From assembly GCA_964495935.1 (NCBI GenBank), contig CAZBXQ010000006.1:12467-76466 (forward strand): a stretch of DNA of 64,000 bases, read 5' to 3'. Position numbers and translations under genes: made by a program. The notes beneath the pieces are model-generated. The model was not told the DNA's origin, did no database searches, and saw only the letters and a program-made list of their open reading frames with translations. The stretch's first letter is position 1. Every line of letters begins with the position of its first letter. Shown in pieces: positions 17,254 through 26,082 of the stretch. The stretch comes from JAJYSO01 sp964495935 (GTDB taxonomy: Bacteria; Bacteroidota; Bacteroidia; Flavobacteriales; Flavobacteriaceae).

Positions 17254-17694
17254 TTTTATTATATGATAAAATACTGTTAATTAGATATTTGTACTATATC
17301 AATTAAATTTTGAATTTAAGTATATAACTTTAAAACCACAAATCAATATTTCCCGCTCCTCAATCAAAATTACAAATTCCTTCCAGATTTCATTATTTCC
17401 TTTGTCTTATCAACTGAGGTCATTTAAACTTTCAAAAATGGGCTGTAAAATGATCTTATTGCCCCATATTTAGTCTTTTTTTCGACCGTAGCTATGGCTA
17501 TGCTCTACAAAAAAGCCGTCATCTGGAACAATAATCTCTATTTTTCGCTTCAATTCTAAAAGTTTAAACCACCTCACTATTTAAAGGCTCTTTATACAAG
17601 ACTATTTTTATTTCAGGTATCCTAATAAGTTAGAAATCAAACCCGCATTATGATCACGCCTTGGATTGTGTAAACCACAAAAACTTTTGATCTA
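17254..17694. other. 441-bp gap, AT-rich, containing an inverted-repeat element
   Basis: No gene is seen. The middle is taken by the 160-bp element at 17416-17575, described separately. The remaining flanks are AT-rich without a clear promoter match for either neighbour. Confidence 0.6.
17416..17575. repeat. 160-bp element with terminal inverted repeats (TGAGGT class)
   Basis: The left end is GAGGTCATTTAAACTTTC and the right end, on the minus strand, is GAGGTGGTTTAAACTTTTAG. The inner 60 bases of the right arm (GAAGCGAAAAATAGAGATT... on the minus strand) closely match 40379-40460. ACT flanks both sides (17413-17415 and 17576-17578), which may be a short target duplication or chance. It has no coding capacity of note. 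Confidence 0.7.
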
Positions 17695-18339
17695 ATGAAA
17701 ACGCGATATTGTTTAATTCTGTTTCTGTTTTTAATCCCTTATTTTTTAGGATCAGCCTATGGACAGGTTTTCGATGATGTAGAGGGTCGGTTCAGAGTTT
17801 CTATAGAACATGAGTTTGACAACGGAATCAAAGTCCGAGGAAGGTATAGTCATTATCTGGACCAACATATCAGTCATTATAAAAGGTCGGGGCTGGGGGT
17901 CAAGATCGATTACGATTATAAGATAAACTCCTGGCTGGAACCCGGAATAGATTATCGGTATCAATACAACGGGAAACAGGACTCACATGATATTCGTTAC
18001 TCCATAACCGCCTGCCATGGTCTAAAAAATAATCTGAAATTGGAATATTCACTCAAACTCCAGCAAAAGATAGCTTCCGCCATCAAACCTGAATTTTATA
18101 TACGAAATAAAATTGAACTGGGCTATGAAATCATCAGACCATTATCCATTTTTATTTTTTCGGAAAACTATCAAATCATAGAAAAAGGACTGAGTTTTTC
18201 CACCCAGAAAAGCGGTTTGGAAGCGGAATATAAAATGAATAAAAACAACGAACTGGAGTTTAAATTTGATATAAAAAACAAATCCACTCATCAAGATATC
18301 GCCCGAGTCACCTTCAATTATACCTATATTATAGAATAG
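17695..18339 (+). CDS. Outer-membrane beta-barrel protein, DUF2490-like
   Basis: A 214-residue protein with a signal peptide (about 1-23, ending AYGQ) and alternating hydrophobic strands rich in Tyr and charged turns (GIKVRGRYSHYLDQH, WLEPGIDYRYQYN, KLEYSLKLQQK). The last strand is IARVTFNYTYIIE, typical of a barrel C-terminus. The pattern resembles DUF2490, a Bacteroidota outer-membrane family with no known function. About 8-10 strands fit this length. It is a single gene on its strand. Confidence 0.65.
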   Translation: MKTRYCLILFLFLIPYFLGSAYGQVFDDVEGRFRVSIEHEFDNGIKVRGRYSHYLDQHISHYKRSGLGVKIDYDYKINSWLEPGIDYRYQYNGKQDSHDIRYSITACHGLKNNLKLEYSLKLQQKIASAIKPEFYIRNKIELGYEIIRPLSIFIFSENYQIIEKGLSFSTQKSGLEAEYKMNKNNELEFKFDIKNKSTHQDIARVTFNYTYIIE

Positions 18340-18430
18340 CGAGAAGATTCAAAGATTTGGCCTTGGAAACTTGCCTTGGAGCACAGTACCTCGACAGTTA
18401 AGGGTTGACATCATCGAGGAGTGCCCCCTA

Positions 18431-18958
18431 TTACCGTTCCTTTTTTTCCATTCCTCGTTTTTCCTCTTTAAATAGATAAACCAGAAGCGTGGTCATAGGG
18501 AATACGAATAGCACAACTATTATCGGTATCGACCAAAACCCAAACTGACCGGAATGCCCATGAGCGATTTCAATAGTCCGCAAACTAATGATAAAGAAGA
18601 TAAGAGCGATCAGGAGTTTTATATAACGGTTAAAACGTGTGGCAATCGTGTAGTATCGGAAAGCATTCTTAGATGTAATGTTGACCGGGTAATTCATGCG
18701 ATAAGGATAATGATTCAGAATAGTAATCCCAATAAACAACAGGGTTGCAATTGCAGGGAGTAAAAAAATCCGGCCTTTTACCCCCCATTTTGTGACTGCT
18801 CCCGTAAAATCGTAGTGAATGGGTATAAGTTCGGGGAGATCGGAAAAAGAAATTACCACCAATAACCAACTGGCCAACACTACCCCCCAACCGGCCACCT
18901 CCAAGCACTTATCCGGTTTCTGTGGAGGAATTCGCAAATGCGGTCTCTTTTCAGCCAT
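18431..18958 (-). CDS. DUF1648 membrane protein
   Basis: A 175-residue membrane protein with four hydrophobic segments (about 23-42, 63-80, 111-128, 140-160). The DUF1648 motif LPELIPIHYDFTGAVTKWG (46-64) is clear. DUF1648 is found in SdpI-like immunity proteins and in many short proteins of unknown role; the C-terminal SdpI part is absent here, so an immunity function should not be assumed. The N-terminus is basic and cytosolic. It is probably transcribed alone. Confidence 0.8.
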   Translation of the reverse strand: MAEKRPHLRIPPQKPDKCLEVAGWGVVLASWLLVVISFSDLPELIPIHYDFTGAVTKWGVKGRIFLLPAIATLLFIGITILNHYPYRMNYPVNITSKNAFRYYTIATRFNRYIKLLIALIFFIISLRTIEIAHGHSGQFGFWSIPIIVVLFVFPMTTLLVYLFKEEKRGMEKKER

Positions 18959-19058
18959 GAGGCTCTCTTTTAATTCAACTTCATTTATTTATAATCAAAA
19001 TCTTCTCTAAAACTACTTATATTTTTATGGAATGAGCATTTATATTGAAAAAATATGA

Positions 19059-19898
19059 TTACCGCAACCCGGTTACCAAGTCTGTAAGGAAGTGAGCTTC
19101 AACTTTTCCTCCTTCCGTATAAAAAATAAAAATAGAAAGTATTAAAATCAAATATCCAAAGGCCAGCCGTAAAAATTTATTGCTCAATCGATCCTTGTAA
19201 TGATTAGCTGCCAAAACGCCAACTAATGCGATGCTGGTATTACGAAGCAGGAAACCCCAGTCAATCTGTATAGAAGGATTAAAATCACCCAGAAATCCCA
19301 AAGTCGTTGTAATTCCAATAATCATCAGGGAAGTAGCAACGGCATTCTTCATCGGGACCTTATTGCTAAATACCAAAGCCGGGATAATCAAAAACCCGCC
19401 ACCGGCTCCCACTAAACCCGTTACTAATCCCACTCCCGCTCCTTGAATAACAAGCAACTTGTAGTTATAAGAAGTGGGTAAAGTATCTCCCGGAGCATTT
19501 TTCCCCCACAACGATTTAAGAGCAGCCAACAACATAATAAAGGCAAAAAACAACATGATCCCATTACTCTTAGTAATTGACAACTCTGACGTCTGGATGA
19601 GATATTGCGGTAAATAAGGTAATAGAAAGCGACGAACAGCAAATGTGACAACAAGACCGGGGATCGCAAAATAAAAACCCTGCCTATAAAGCACCAGCTT
19701 TTTACGCATGCTGTCAACTGCTGCCAACCAGTTGGAGGTTCCTACCAAAAACATGGAATAAGATGTCGCCAAGTAGGGATCCACCCCAAAAACATACACC
19801 AGTACGGGAACCGTCAAAATCGATCCTCCTCCCCCTAAAAGACTAAGAGTGACACCAATTAAAAAGAACAAAAGACTGCCAATAATCAGCGTAGCCAT
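19059..19898 (-). CDS. TauE/SafE-family membrane exporter
   Basis: A 279-residue inner-membrane protein with about eight hydrophobic segments arranged as the duplicated TauE/SafE fold. The repeat signature GxxxGxxGxGGGxxxxP is seen twice, as LSLLGGGGSILTVPVLVY (near 20) and TGLVGAGGGFLIIPALVF (near 161). The family exports sulfite, sulfoacetate or other small anions; the substrate is not readable here. It is a single gene, with no sulfur-metabolism genes beside it. Confidence 0.85.
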   Translation of the reverse strand: MATLIIGSLLFFLIGVTLSLLGGGGSILTVPVLVYVFGVDPYLATSYSMFLVGTSNWLAAVDSMRKKLVLYRQGFYFAIPGLVVTFAVRRFLLPYLPQYLIQTSELSITKSNGIMLFFAFIMLLAALKSLWGKNAPGDTLPTSYNYKLLVIQGAGVGLVTGLVGAGGGFLIIPALVFSNKVPMKNAVATSLMIIGITTTLGFLGDFNPSIQIDWGFLLRNTSIALVGVLAANHYKDRLSNKFLRLAFGYLILILSIFIFYTEGGKVEAHFLTDLVTGLR

Positions 19899-20035
19899 GA
19901 AAACTGTAATTTAATGCCGCAAAATTACAGATATACTTTCATTTTTTGTAACTTATTATCATATATTGATCTTATTTCTTAAAATGAAGGTAAATGAATA
20001 CTGTATAAAACTTTTCTTAAATCGGCGTATTCGGT

Positions 20036-21916
20036 TTATGCCCCCTTCTCCATTTTCCACCGGATGCCCATCCTAAACCATCGGGGCGGCATGGGAACAG
20101 CTCCTGCCTCTCGATAACTCGCATTCAGGATATTGGATACATCCATATAGATCTGAAATTTTTTAAACCCGTATTGCACGCGAGCATCCAAAAGATCATA
20201 ACCGGAATTTAATTCCCGTTTTATCCACCGGTTTTGAACCTGTAAAGAAAGATTTTGATATGTATAATTAATGCCGGCAATAAACTGATGTTTTAAATTT
20301 TCCAAGATATATTTAGACTGTTGATCGGTAACCGTTTTCATATTTGGATGTAAATAATTATAACTGACTTTATATCCCATATTCTGTTGCGCCCCCAATT
20401 TAAAATCTTCCCGCAGCCGTAAATAAAGTCCGCGAACTCTATTATTCCCTAAATTGTAAGGGGAGTACGGAAGGTCTTCCGATTCCCGAACCCAATCAAT
20501 AAATTTGGCAATATCCCGGTAAAAGTATCCGGTTTTGATCCTTCCGGCATTCATCATATACGTTACTGACACCTCATATTGCCATGCTTTCTCGGGGCGA
20601 AGATCCGGATTCCCAACGTTTCCGGGGGCCTGATCGACATAGAGATCGGTAAATGATGGAAGACGCTGAGCCGTTCCCAGACTGGCGGCAAGCTTCCAAC
20701 GCTTACCGGGGGTATAACCAAGATCCAGCCCGGGATAAGTTTGCCAACCATAATCGGTATTATAATTCAAGTACGCACCGGCTGTCATCGACCATTGCCT
20801 ACCAAACTCTCCTTTATATTCTACATAAAGGCCATGGTTATCACGACTGTGCTGCCCGATATTGGAGCTGCTGATATGAGAAAAACGGGATTCCCATCCC
20901 ATTCCGAAATCCCCTATCGCTGTCGTTATACTCGCATTCAATTCTGCCATAAAGGCGTTGGTGTAATGTAGCGATCGAGCATTTTTTAAATCGTATTTAA
21001 AATAGCGATAATCATCGGTATCATAACGATTGCTCAGTCTTGGCCGCAACGTGAAATTACCCCATCGGTGAGTCGAAGAAAGGCTCATTACAAAGGTTTC
21101 GCTAATTTCTTCGGCATCCTGATCTCCGGGAGGGGCATAAAAACCGTTAGCTCCATATCGATTATGCGCATATCCCGCCAAGGCTTGAATGGAATTCTGA
21201 ACATCAAACCGGTATTTCCCGGTATAAAAAAAACGAGAATTGTTTAATGCGGTATTATAGCGTTGTCCATTGTATAAATCCTGACTCAGGGCCAACAAAT
21301 GACGTTGATTTTTACCGGCTAAATTTCCGGTTAACTGAAGACTGCCGCCACCGTATATTCCGCTCTTTCCCTCTTCCTCCCGGGGTTTAAAACCGGATCC
21401 CATATTAAAGTCTGCCGTTACGTAGGAGGTCGCGCTTTTCTTGGTTACGATATTCACGGTGCCGGTAAGTGCATTCACCCCGTAAATCCGGGCCGCTGCC
21501 CCCCGTAAAACCTCGATGTGATCAATGGCCTTCAGGGGCACGGGAAGATTCATCATAAGATGGGCGGTTTGATCATCAATAAGCTTAATCCCGTCAATTA
21601 AAACCAATGTTTGCTCAAAAGACCCTCCGTCTATACTGATATCGGCCTGCCCTCCAAACGGTCCTCGTTGACGAATATCGACCCCGCCTACGTAGGCCAA
21701 AAGTGCATTTAAGGAATGAACGGGAAGTCGGGAAATTTCAGCTGCCGATATCACCTGAATATCTCGGGCTAACTCGTTAAATGGTATTTTTAAACGATTT
21801 CCCTGAATGATGACCTCTTCCAAATCGTCAGTTTGCTCGAACTCTTGATGTTGTGCCCGAATTAAACTAAACGTCATTAAAAAGAGTACTACAGCTATTA
21901 AATATCTAAAAATCAT
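20036..21916 (-). CDS. TonB-dependent receptor, BtuB-like size
   Basis: An outer-membrane receptor of 626 residues from the ATG at 21916; the longer frame starts at a TTG inside the promoter region. It has a signal peptide (MIFRYLIAVVLFLMTFSLIRAQ), a plug domain (EEVIIQGNRLKIPFNELARDIQVIS...DGIKLID...IEVLRGAAARIYGVNALTGTVNIVTKK) and a barrel of about 480 residues. There is no N-terminal carboxypeptidase-like domain and no SusD partner, so it is closer to metal, cofactor or siderophore receptors than to polysaccharide systems. It is divergent from the MocR-type regulator. Confidence 0.9.
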   Translation of the reverse strand: MIFRYLIAVVLFLMTFSLIRAQHQEFEQTDDLEEVIIQGNRLKIPFNELARDIQVISAAEISRLPVHSLNALLAYVGGVDIRQRGPFGGQADISIDGGSFEQTLVLIDGIKLIDDQTAHLMMNLPVPLKAIDHIEVLRGAAARIYGVNALTGTVNIVTKKSATSYVTADFNMGSGFKPREEEGKSGIYGGGSLQLTGNLAGKNQRHLLALSQDLYNGQRYNTALNNSRFFYTGKYRFDVQNSIQALAGYAHNRYGANGFYAPPGDQDAEEISETFVMSLSSTHRWGNFTLRPRLSNRYDTDDYRYFKYDLKNARSLHYTNAFMAELNASITTAIGDFGMGWESRFSHISSSNIGQHSRDNHGLYVEYKGEFGRQWSMTAGAYLNYNTDYGWQTYPGLDLGYTPGKRWKLAASLGTAQRLPSFTDLYVDQAPGNVGNPDLRPEKAWQYEVSVTYMMNAGRIKTGYFYRDIAKFIDWVRESEDLPYSPYNLGNNRVRGLYLRLREDFKLGAQQNMGYKVSYNYLHPNMKTVTDQQSKYILENLKHQFIAGINYTYQNLSLQVQNRWIKRELNSGYDLLDARVQYGFKKFQIYMDVSNILNASYREAGAVPMPPRWFRMGIRWKMEKGA

Positions 21917-21934
21917 TATCAAAAAATATAGGAG

Positions 21935-21948
21935 TGTGCGTTTGCACA
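21935..21948. promoter_or_regulatory. Inverted repeat between receptor and regulator: candidate operator
   Basis: TGTGCGTTTGCACA is a perfect 5-bp inverted repeat with a 4-base centre. It sits where transcription of the receptor should start: an AATATTTG near-consensus -7 box lies at 21947-21954 on the minus strand. It is close to the regulator's own TACTTTTG -7 box (21968-21975, plus strand). Confidence 0.4.
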
Positions 21949-21994
21949 AATATTCAACCTATTGTCTTACTTTTGATAGTCCGGTTTAAATATT

Positions 21995-23455
21995 ATGAGT
22001 AGTCCGCCTCTTTTAGCTTTTTCCCAATTCATCAAAATCGATCGACGTAAATCAGATCCGGTCTATCTACAGATCGTATATCAATTCATTCAAGCCGTAC
22101 AGCTCCGGATGTTGGAAGACGGCGACCAACTACCCGGGAGTCGCCCCTTAAGCCGGGAGTTGAAAATTCATCGGAAAACCCTGGTTAAAGCCCTTGAAGA
22201 ATTACAGCTTCAGGGATGGATACGCAGTGTTCCCTCAGTAGGCCGGTATGTCATTAATCCGGAATTACAGCACTCCAAAGGAGGGACTGCCACTACTTTT
22301 CCCCGCAAAGCAACATTTCCCTTCCACCGAAGTTTTATTTTGGACAGACCCCACGAAAATGTTGTGGCCCCACTTCGGTTTACCGATGGCACCCCCGATT
22401 ACCGACTTATCCCCTCCCGGGAAATCGGGCGTTTTTATTCCTCGGTGTTGAAACGCAGAAGCCGACACCGCCAAAAAAACATTACTTCAGATCATTCCTT
22501 TTTTAAAAAACAACTCAGTTTTTATTTAAATACCACACAGGGTTTTCACCTTTCCACACAAAATCTGTTAACGACCCCAAGCAAATCCGTATTGCTTTAT
22601 GTCATCGCTCAACTTTGTATTCAACCCGGTGATCAGGTATTGGTAAGCACCTATAGCCATCCCGTTGCCAACATGGTCTTTCAACAGGCTGGGGCACAGT
22701 TACAAACAATCCCCATGGATACCGAAGGCCTGCTAACCGATTTTATCCGCAAGCACTTTAAAAAAGGCGAAATTAAGCTGTTGTATTACCAGCCCCAACA
22801 CCACTACCCCACTACGATTTGTCTTGCCGAAAAGAGACGGCAGGAACTACTGCAGCTAAGCCGGGAATTAAATTTTATTTTGATTGAAGATGATCGGTTT
22901 TCTGAATTGACGTATGAAAAATCCCTTCCACTCCCCTTCATTAAGCGAAAACACAAGGATCCGCTCCTTTATATTGGAAGTTTTGGCCACTATTTACAAC
23001 GTGGCTTTCAAACTCATTTTCTATTGGGACCGGAAGATTTTATAGCCGAAGCCGAAAAATATCTATCGCTCTTCAGTACAGCCGATCCCATTAAAAAGCG
23101 AGCTCTGGGGGAAATGATCTATGAAGGAGATATTCACCGGTATCGGCGAAAATCGATACAAACCTATATCGGGAGACGCAATCTTTTTACCCATTTGTTA
23201 CAAGAACATTTTCCAAATACTTTTGACTATCAAATACCGGCCGGAGGATTGGCCTTTTGGCTTGCTGTAAAACCGGCAATTTCCCTAAGTGTACTATCCA
23301 AAAAATGTGAAGAAAAAGGCCTGCTCATCCCCCGGGCCTGTCGATATCAAATTCGAGAAGAAGCTCATTTACGTCTTGGGTTCGGTCATTTTAACGAAAA
23401 GGAATTGCAAGAAGCAATTACCATTCTGCGAAGCGTTTTTGAGAAAAAGGAATGA
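21995..23455 (+). CDS. MocR-type regulator (GntR HTH plus aminotransferase-like domain) lacking the PLP lysine
   Basis: A 486-residue protein. Residues about 12-85 are a GntR winged helix (DPVYLQIVYQFIQAVQLRMLEDGDQLPGSRPLSRELKIHRKTLVKALEEL). The rest is a type I aminotransferase fold used in MocR/PdxR regulators as a ligand sensor. The usual Schiff-base site (TFSK) reads YIGSFGHYLQRG here, so the lysine is replaced by His, and the IEDDYDSEF motif reads IEDDRFSEL. PLP is therefore probably not bound covalently. It is divergent from the TonB receptor, with about 78 bases between starts; regulation of that receptor is likely. Confidence 0.85.
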   Translation: MSSPPLLAFSQFIKIDRRKSDPVYLQIVYQFIQAVQLRMLEDGDQLPGSRPLSRELKIHRKTLVKALEELQLQGWIRSVPSVGRYVINPELQHSKGGTATTFPRKATFPFHRSFILDRPHENVVAPLRFTDGTPDYRLIPSREIGRFYSSVLKRRSRHRQKNITSDHSFFKKQLSFYLNTTQGFHLSTQNLLTTPSKSVLLYVIAQLCIQPGDQVLVSTYSHPVANMVFQQAGAQLQTIPMDTEGLLTDFIRKHFKKGEIKLLYYQPQHHYPTTICLAEKRRQELLQLSRELNFILIEDDRFSELTYEKSLPLPFIKRKHKDPLLYIGSFGHYLQRGFQTHFLLGPEDFIAEAEKYLSLFSTADPIKKRALGEMIYEGDIHRYRRKSIQTYIGRRNLFTHLLQEHFPNTFDYQIPAGGLAFWLAVKPAISLSVLSKKCEEKGLLIPRACRYQIREEAHLRLGFGHFNEKELQEAITILRSVFEKKE

Positions 23456-23581
23456 TGCTCTGAAGGCTCTTATTTAGATCGTGAAGGCAAGGAAGGGTAG
23501 GGATGGATGTTTTTAATTGTGGAAAAAGATACCTCCATTTTTATGTAATTGTATAGCTAATTGATTATTAATAGATTACTC

Positions 23582-23611
23582 AGATATTGTTTTTTAATCG
23601 GTTAGTAATGA
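23582..23611. repeat. Short interspersed AT-rich repeat
   Basis: AGATATTGTTTTTTAATCGG and the ten bases after it recur almost exactly at 26829-26857. A TATCTTTG -7 box for lrgA follows at 23630-23637, so part of this gap is a promoter region. Confidence 0.5.
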
Positions 23612-23708
23612 ATCTTTATCTTGAAATCCTATCTTTGAAGCACTAAAATCTCTCAAAGCAGGGGTACTGTCATCAAATCTGCTAAACACCTTACAATTTT
23701 CTTAAAAC

Positions 23709-24101
23709 GTGAAAACTTTCATCCCAAAAATTACTTTTCAACGTATCCTCCGCTTTCTATTTGGCCTTACCTTACTAATTGGATTAAGCGTACTGGGAGA
23801 CTGGGTAGCCGGCTATATTCCCTTTCCCATACCGGGTCCGATTTTGGGATTGATATTTATGCTGGGGCTCTTACTACTCCGATGGATCCCCCTGCAATGG
23901 GTAGATGATGCCGCTCGGTTTCTCCTCATTTTTATGGGGCTCTTTTATGTACCCTATGGAGTCGGAATAATAAACGTCAATCCGGAAACCCGTGCAATGG
24001 GTTTTAAGATTATTCTCCTGGTCCTTACGGTTACCCTTAGTGTTCTGTTTATAACCGGCAAGCTATTTAGCTACCTTAAATCAAAAGGAAACCATGGGTA
24101 G
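23709..24101 (+). CDS. lrgA: CidA/LrgA-family holin-like protein
   Basis: A 130-residue membrane protein with four hydrophobic segments and the family core GLTLLIGLSVLGDWVAGYIPFPIPGPILGLIFMLGLLL. CidA/LrgA proteins act with LrgB. They have been linked to control of murein hydrolases and, in some organisms, to export of small organic acids such as pyruvate. The start is GTG; no ATG is suitably placed. It overlaps lrgB by eight bases, so the pair is co-translated. Confidence 0.85.
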   Translation: MKTFIPKITFQRILRFLFGLTLLIGLSVLGDWVAGYIPFPIPGPILGLIFMLGLLLLRWIPLQWVDDAARFLLIFMGLFYVPYGVGIINVNPETRAMGFKIILLVLTVTLSVLFITGKLFSYLKSKGNHG

Positions 24102-24762
24102 CCTGCTTACGCTCGTATTGTTTGCTATGGCAAGAGTACTCCATAAAAAGTGGCCTTATATCATTTTTGTTCCGGTATTTTTCACGGTTACGGGCTGTAT
24201 TCTGGTATTGTGGTTGGGGCACATTCCCTTTGACCGGTATTTTTCAGAGAACCGACCGATCACTTTTATGCTGGGTCCCGCAGTAGTAGCACTGGGCGTG
24301 CTCTTATACAAACAGCTTCCCCTGATCAAGGCTCATTTTAAGCCGCTCCTGATCTCCATTGCGAGTGGAAGCCTGATCAGCCTCCTGTTGGTCATCACCA
24401 TGGCCCAACTCCTCTCCCTGCCCAAAACCCTGGCAGCTTCTCTCCTCCCCCTGGGAATTACAACCCCCATTGCCATAGAAGTAGCCCATCCCCTGGGCGG
24501 TGATCTCTCGATTACATCGGTAGTTGTCATCGGTGTGGGATTATTTGGAAATCTCGTCAGTCCGTTTTTACTTCATGTATTTAAAATCAACTGGGATCCT
24601 GCACAAGGGCTGGCAATCGGCCAGACCAGCCATGGGATAGGAACAGCGCGCGCTGTACAAATGAGTGACCAAGCCGGAACCTTTAGCGGTCTGGCCATGA
24701 GTATCAACGGAGTAATTACCGTATTCCTGGCTCCATTAGTCTGGTCGTTATTACAGGGATAA
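24094..24762 (+). CDS. lrgB: LrgB/CidB-family membrane protein
   Basis: A 222-residue protein with about seven membrane segments and typical LrgB motifs: TFMLGPAVVALGVLLYKQ, SLLPLGITTPIAIEVA and GQTSHGIGTARAVQ. It is the partner of the preceding LrgA-like protein. The two may form a transport or lysis-control unit in the inner membrane. No LytTR or LysR regulator is adjacent. Confidence 0.88.
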   Translation: MGSLLTLVLFAMARVLHKKWPYIIFVPVFFTVTGCILVLWLGHIPFDRYFSENRPITFMLGPAVVALGVLLYKQLPLIKAHFKPLLISIASGSLISLLLVITMAQLLSLPKTLAASLLPLGITTPIAIEVAHPLGGDLSITSVVVIGVGLFGNLVSPFLLHVFKINWDPAQGLAIGQTSHGIGTARAVQMSDQAGTFSGLAMSINGVITVFLAPLVWSLLQG

Positions 24763-25125
24763 ACACTGCATAACTGCCCTAACTTCGATTTTCAGGCGCA
24801 TTAGAAATTAAATTGATTAGCGGTTGGTCTAAACTACCCGTTAATATAAACCGATAAGAAATGAGACTCAAAGCCTAAAACAGAAAACCCTATATCCGCC
24901 ATCCACCACCTAAGGCGACGCAATAACTAAAGTTTACGTAATTCGAGGCCTCTCCCTTAAGCCGGGCAAAAAACCTTAAAGAACAAGAAATTCACATCCT
25001 TTCTCAATCATCGTCAAAATGGACATACCCGACAAACTATAATGGAAAAAATCATCTTTTCAAATCTCGAGCGGTCAATCTGTAGTATTTTTGCATTTTA
25101 AGATCCTTTATATTATTCTTTCGGC
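24763..25125. other. 363-bp gap with a short shared repeat and the pabB promoter
   Basis: No gene is seen. CCTAAGGCGACGCAATAACT (from 24909) closely matches a segment near 39511. TATTTTTG at 25086-25093 fits a -7 box, 33 bases before the pabB start. Confidence 0.5.
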
Positions 25126-26082
25126 ATGGAGAAAACTTCCACACTATTTAATAAAATGAATCAATGGGGCAAACAAGGGCTTCCCTTTCTTTTTATAATT
25201 GACTTCCCCAAAGAAAACGGAGTTGCTTATCCACTCTCGGAATTACCCGAAGACATCCGGTTTTCAATCCGCGCATCATCATCTTCAGAAGCCCCTTCAC
25301 CGCTTTTCAAAAAGCATCCTATCTCTCTAAAAGACTATAGAATCTCATTTGATAAAGCGCAAAAAGCTCTTCAACAGGGCTCGATCTCCTATCTCAATTT
25401 AACCGCAACGACCGCAATTGAGACTCCGCTCAACCTACGCGAATTATACGCTTCTGCTCATGCCCGCTATAAAATCCTGTATAAAGATGAATTTGCCTGT
25501 TTTTCTCCGGAAACCTTTGTCACGATAAAAAACAATCGAATTAGTGCTTTTCCAATTAAAGGAACCCTGCAAGCGACCTCAGCACACAGAATCGAAGAAC
25601 TTCTCAAGAATCCCAAGGAAATTGAAGAACATCAACAGGCGGTACAGCTCGTCCAAAGAGACCTGGAAAAGATAGCAGAAAAAGTCTATGTTAAGCGTTT
25701 TCGTTATGTCGAAAAAATAAAAACCCATCAAGGCGTACTGTGGCAAACCGTTTCTGAAATTGTCGGACAACTCCCGGCAGGTTTTCAAGCTCATCTGGGT
25801 GATATTTTTAATCAAATCACTCCAGCCGGCTCTATTTGTGGCAATCCCAGAGAAGCAAGCCTAAAACTCCTGCATCAAATAGAACTTCATCAACGAAAAT
25901 TTTATACCGGAATCTTTGGTGTGTTTGACGGGAGGAATCTGGACAGCGCAGTCCTCATACGATTCTTCGAAAAAACCCCGCACGGACTCGTATATAAAAG
26001 TGGAGGAGGAATAACAGCGCAGAGTAAAATAGAAAAGGAATACCAGGAACTGATTTCAAAAATTTATGTCCCAACTGCTTGA
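25126..26082 (+). CDS. pabB: Aminodeoxychorismate synthase component I, short form
   Basis: Chorismate-binding enzyme of 318 residues that makes 4-amino-4-deoxychorismate for folate. Only the catalytic chorismate domain is present. It shows ELYASAHARYKILYKDEFACFSPETFV, the FPIKGTLQA loop, and the C-terminal TPAGSICGNPREASLKLLHQIE...YTGIFGVFDG...VLIRF. The N-terminal region of long PabB/TrpE forms is missing. The short form beside a pabC-like gene is usual in Bacteroidota. It overlaps the next gene by 17 bases. An isochorismate or anthranilate synthase is less likely given that neighbour. Confidence 0.88.
   Translation: MEKTSTLFNKMNQWGKQGLPFLFIIDFPKENGVAYPLSELPEDIRFSIRASSSSEAPSPLFKKHPISLKDYRISFDKAQKALQQGSISYLNLTATTAIETPLNLRELYASAHARYKILYKDEFACFSPETFVTIKNNRISAFPIKGTLQATSAHRIEELLKNPKEIEEHQQAVQLVQRDLEKIAEKVYVKRFRYVEKIKTHQGVLWQTVSEIVGQLPAGFQAHLGDIFNQITPAGSICGNPREASLKLLHQIELHQRKFYTGIFGVFDGRNLDSAVLIRFFEKTPHGLVYKSGGGITAQSKIEKEYQELISKIYVPTA

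Noticed and set aside
21917..21949. TTG start for the TonB receptor
   Set aside because: It overlaps the likely promoter and operator; the ATG at 21916 starts a normal signal peptide.
21916..21995. Cobalamin riboswitch before the BtuB-like receptor
   Set aside because: The space is under 80 bases and no B12-box is present, so there is no room for the aptamer.
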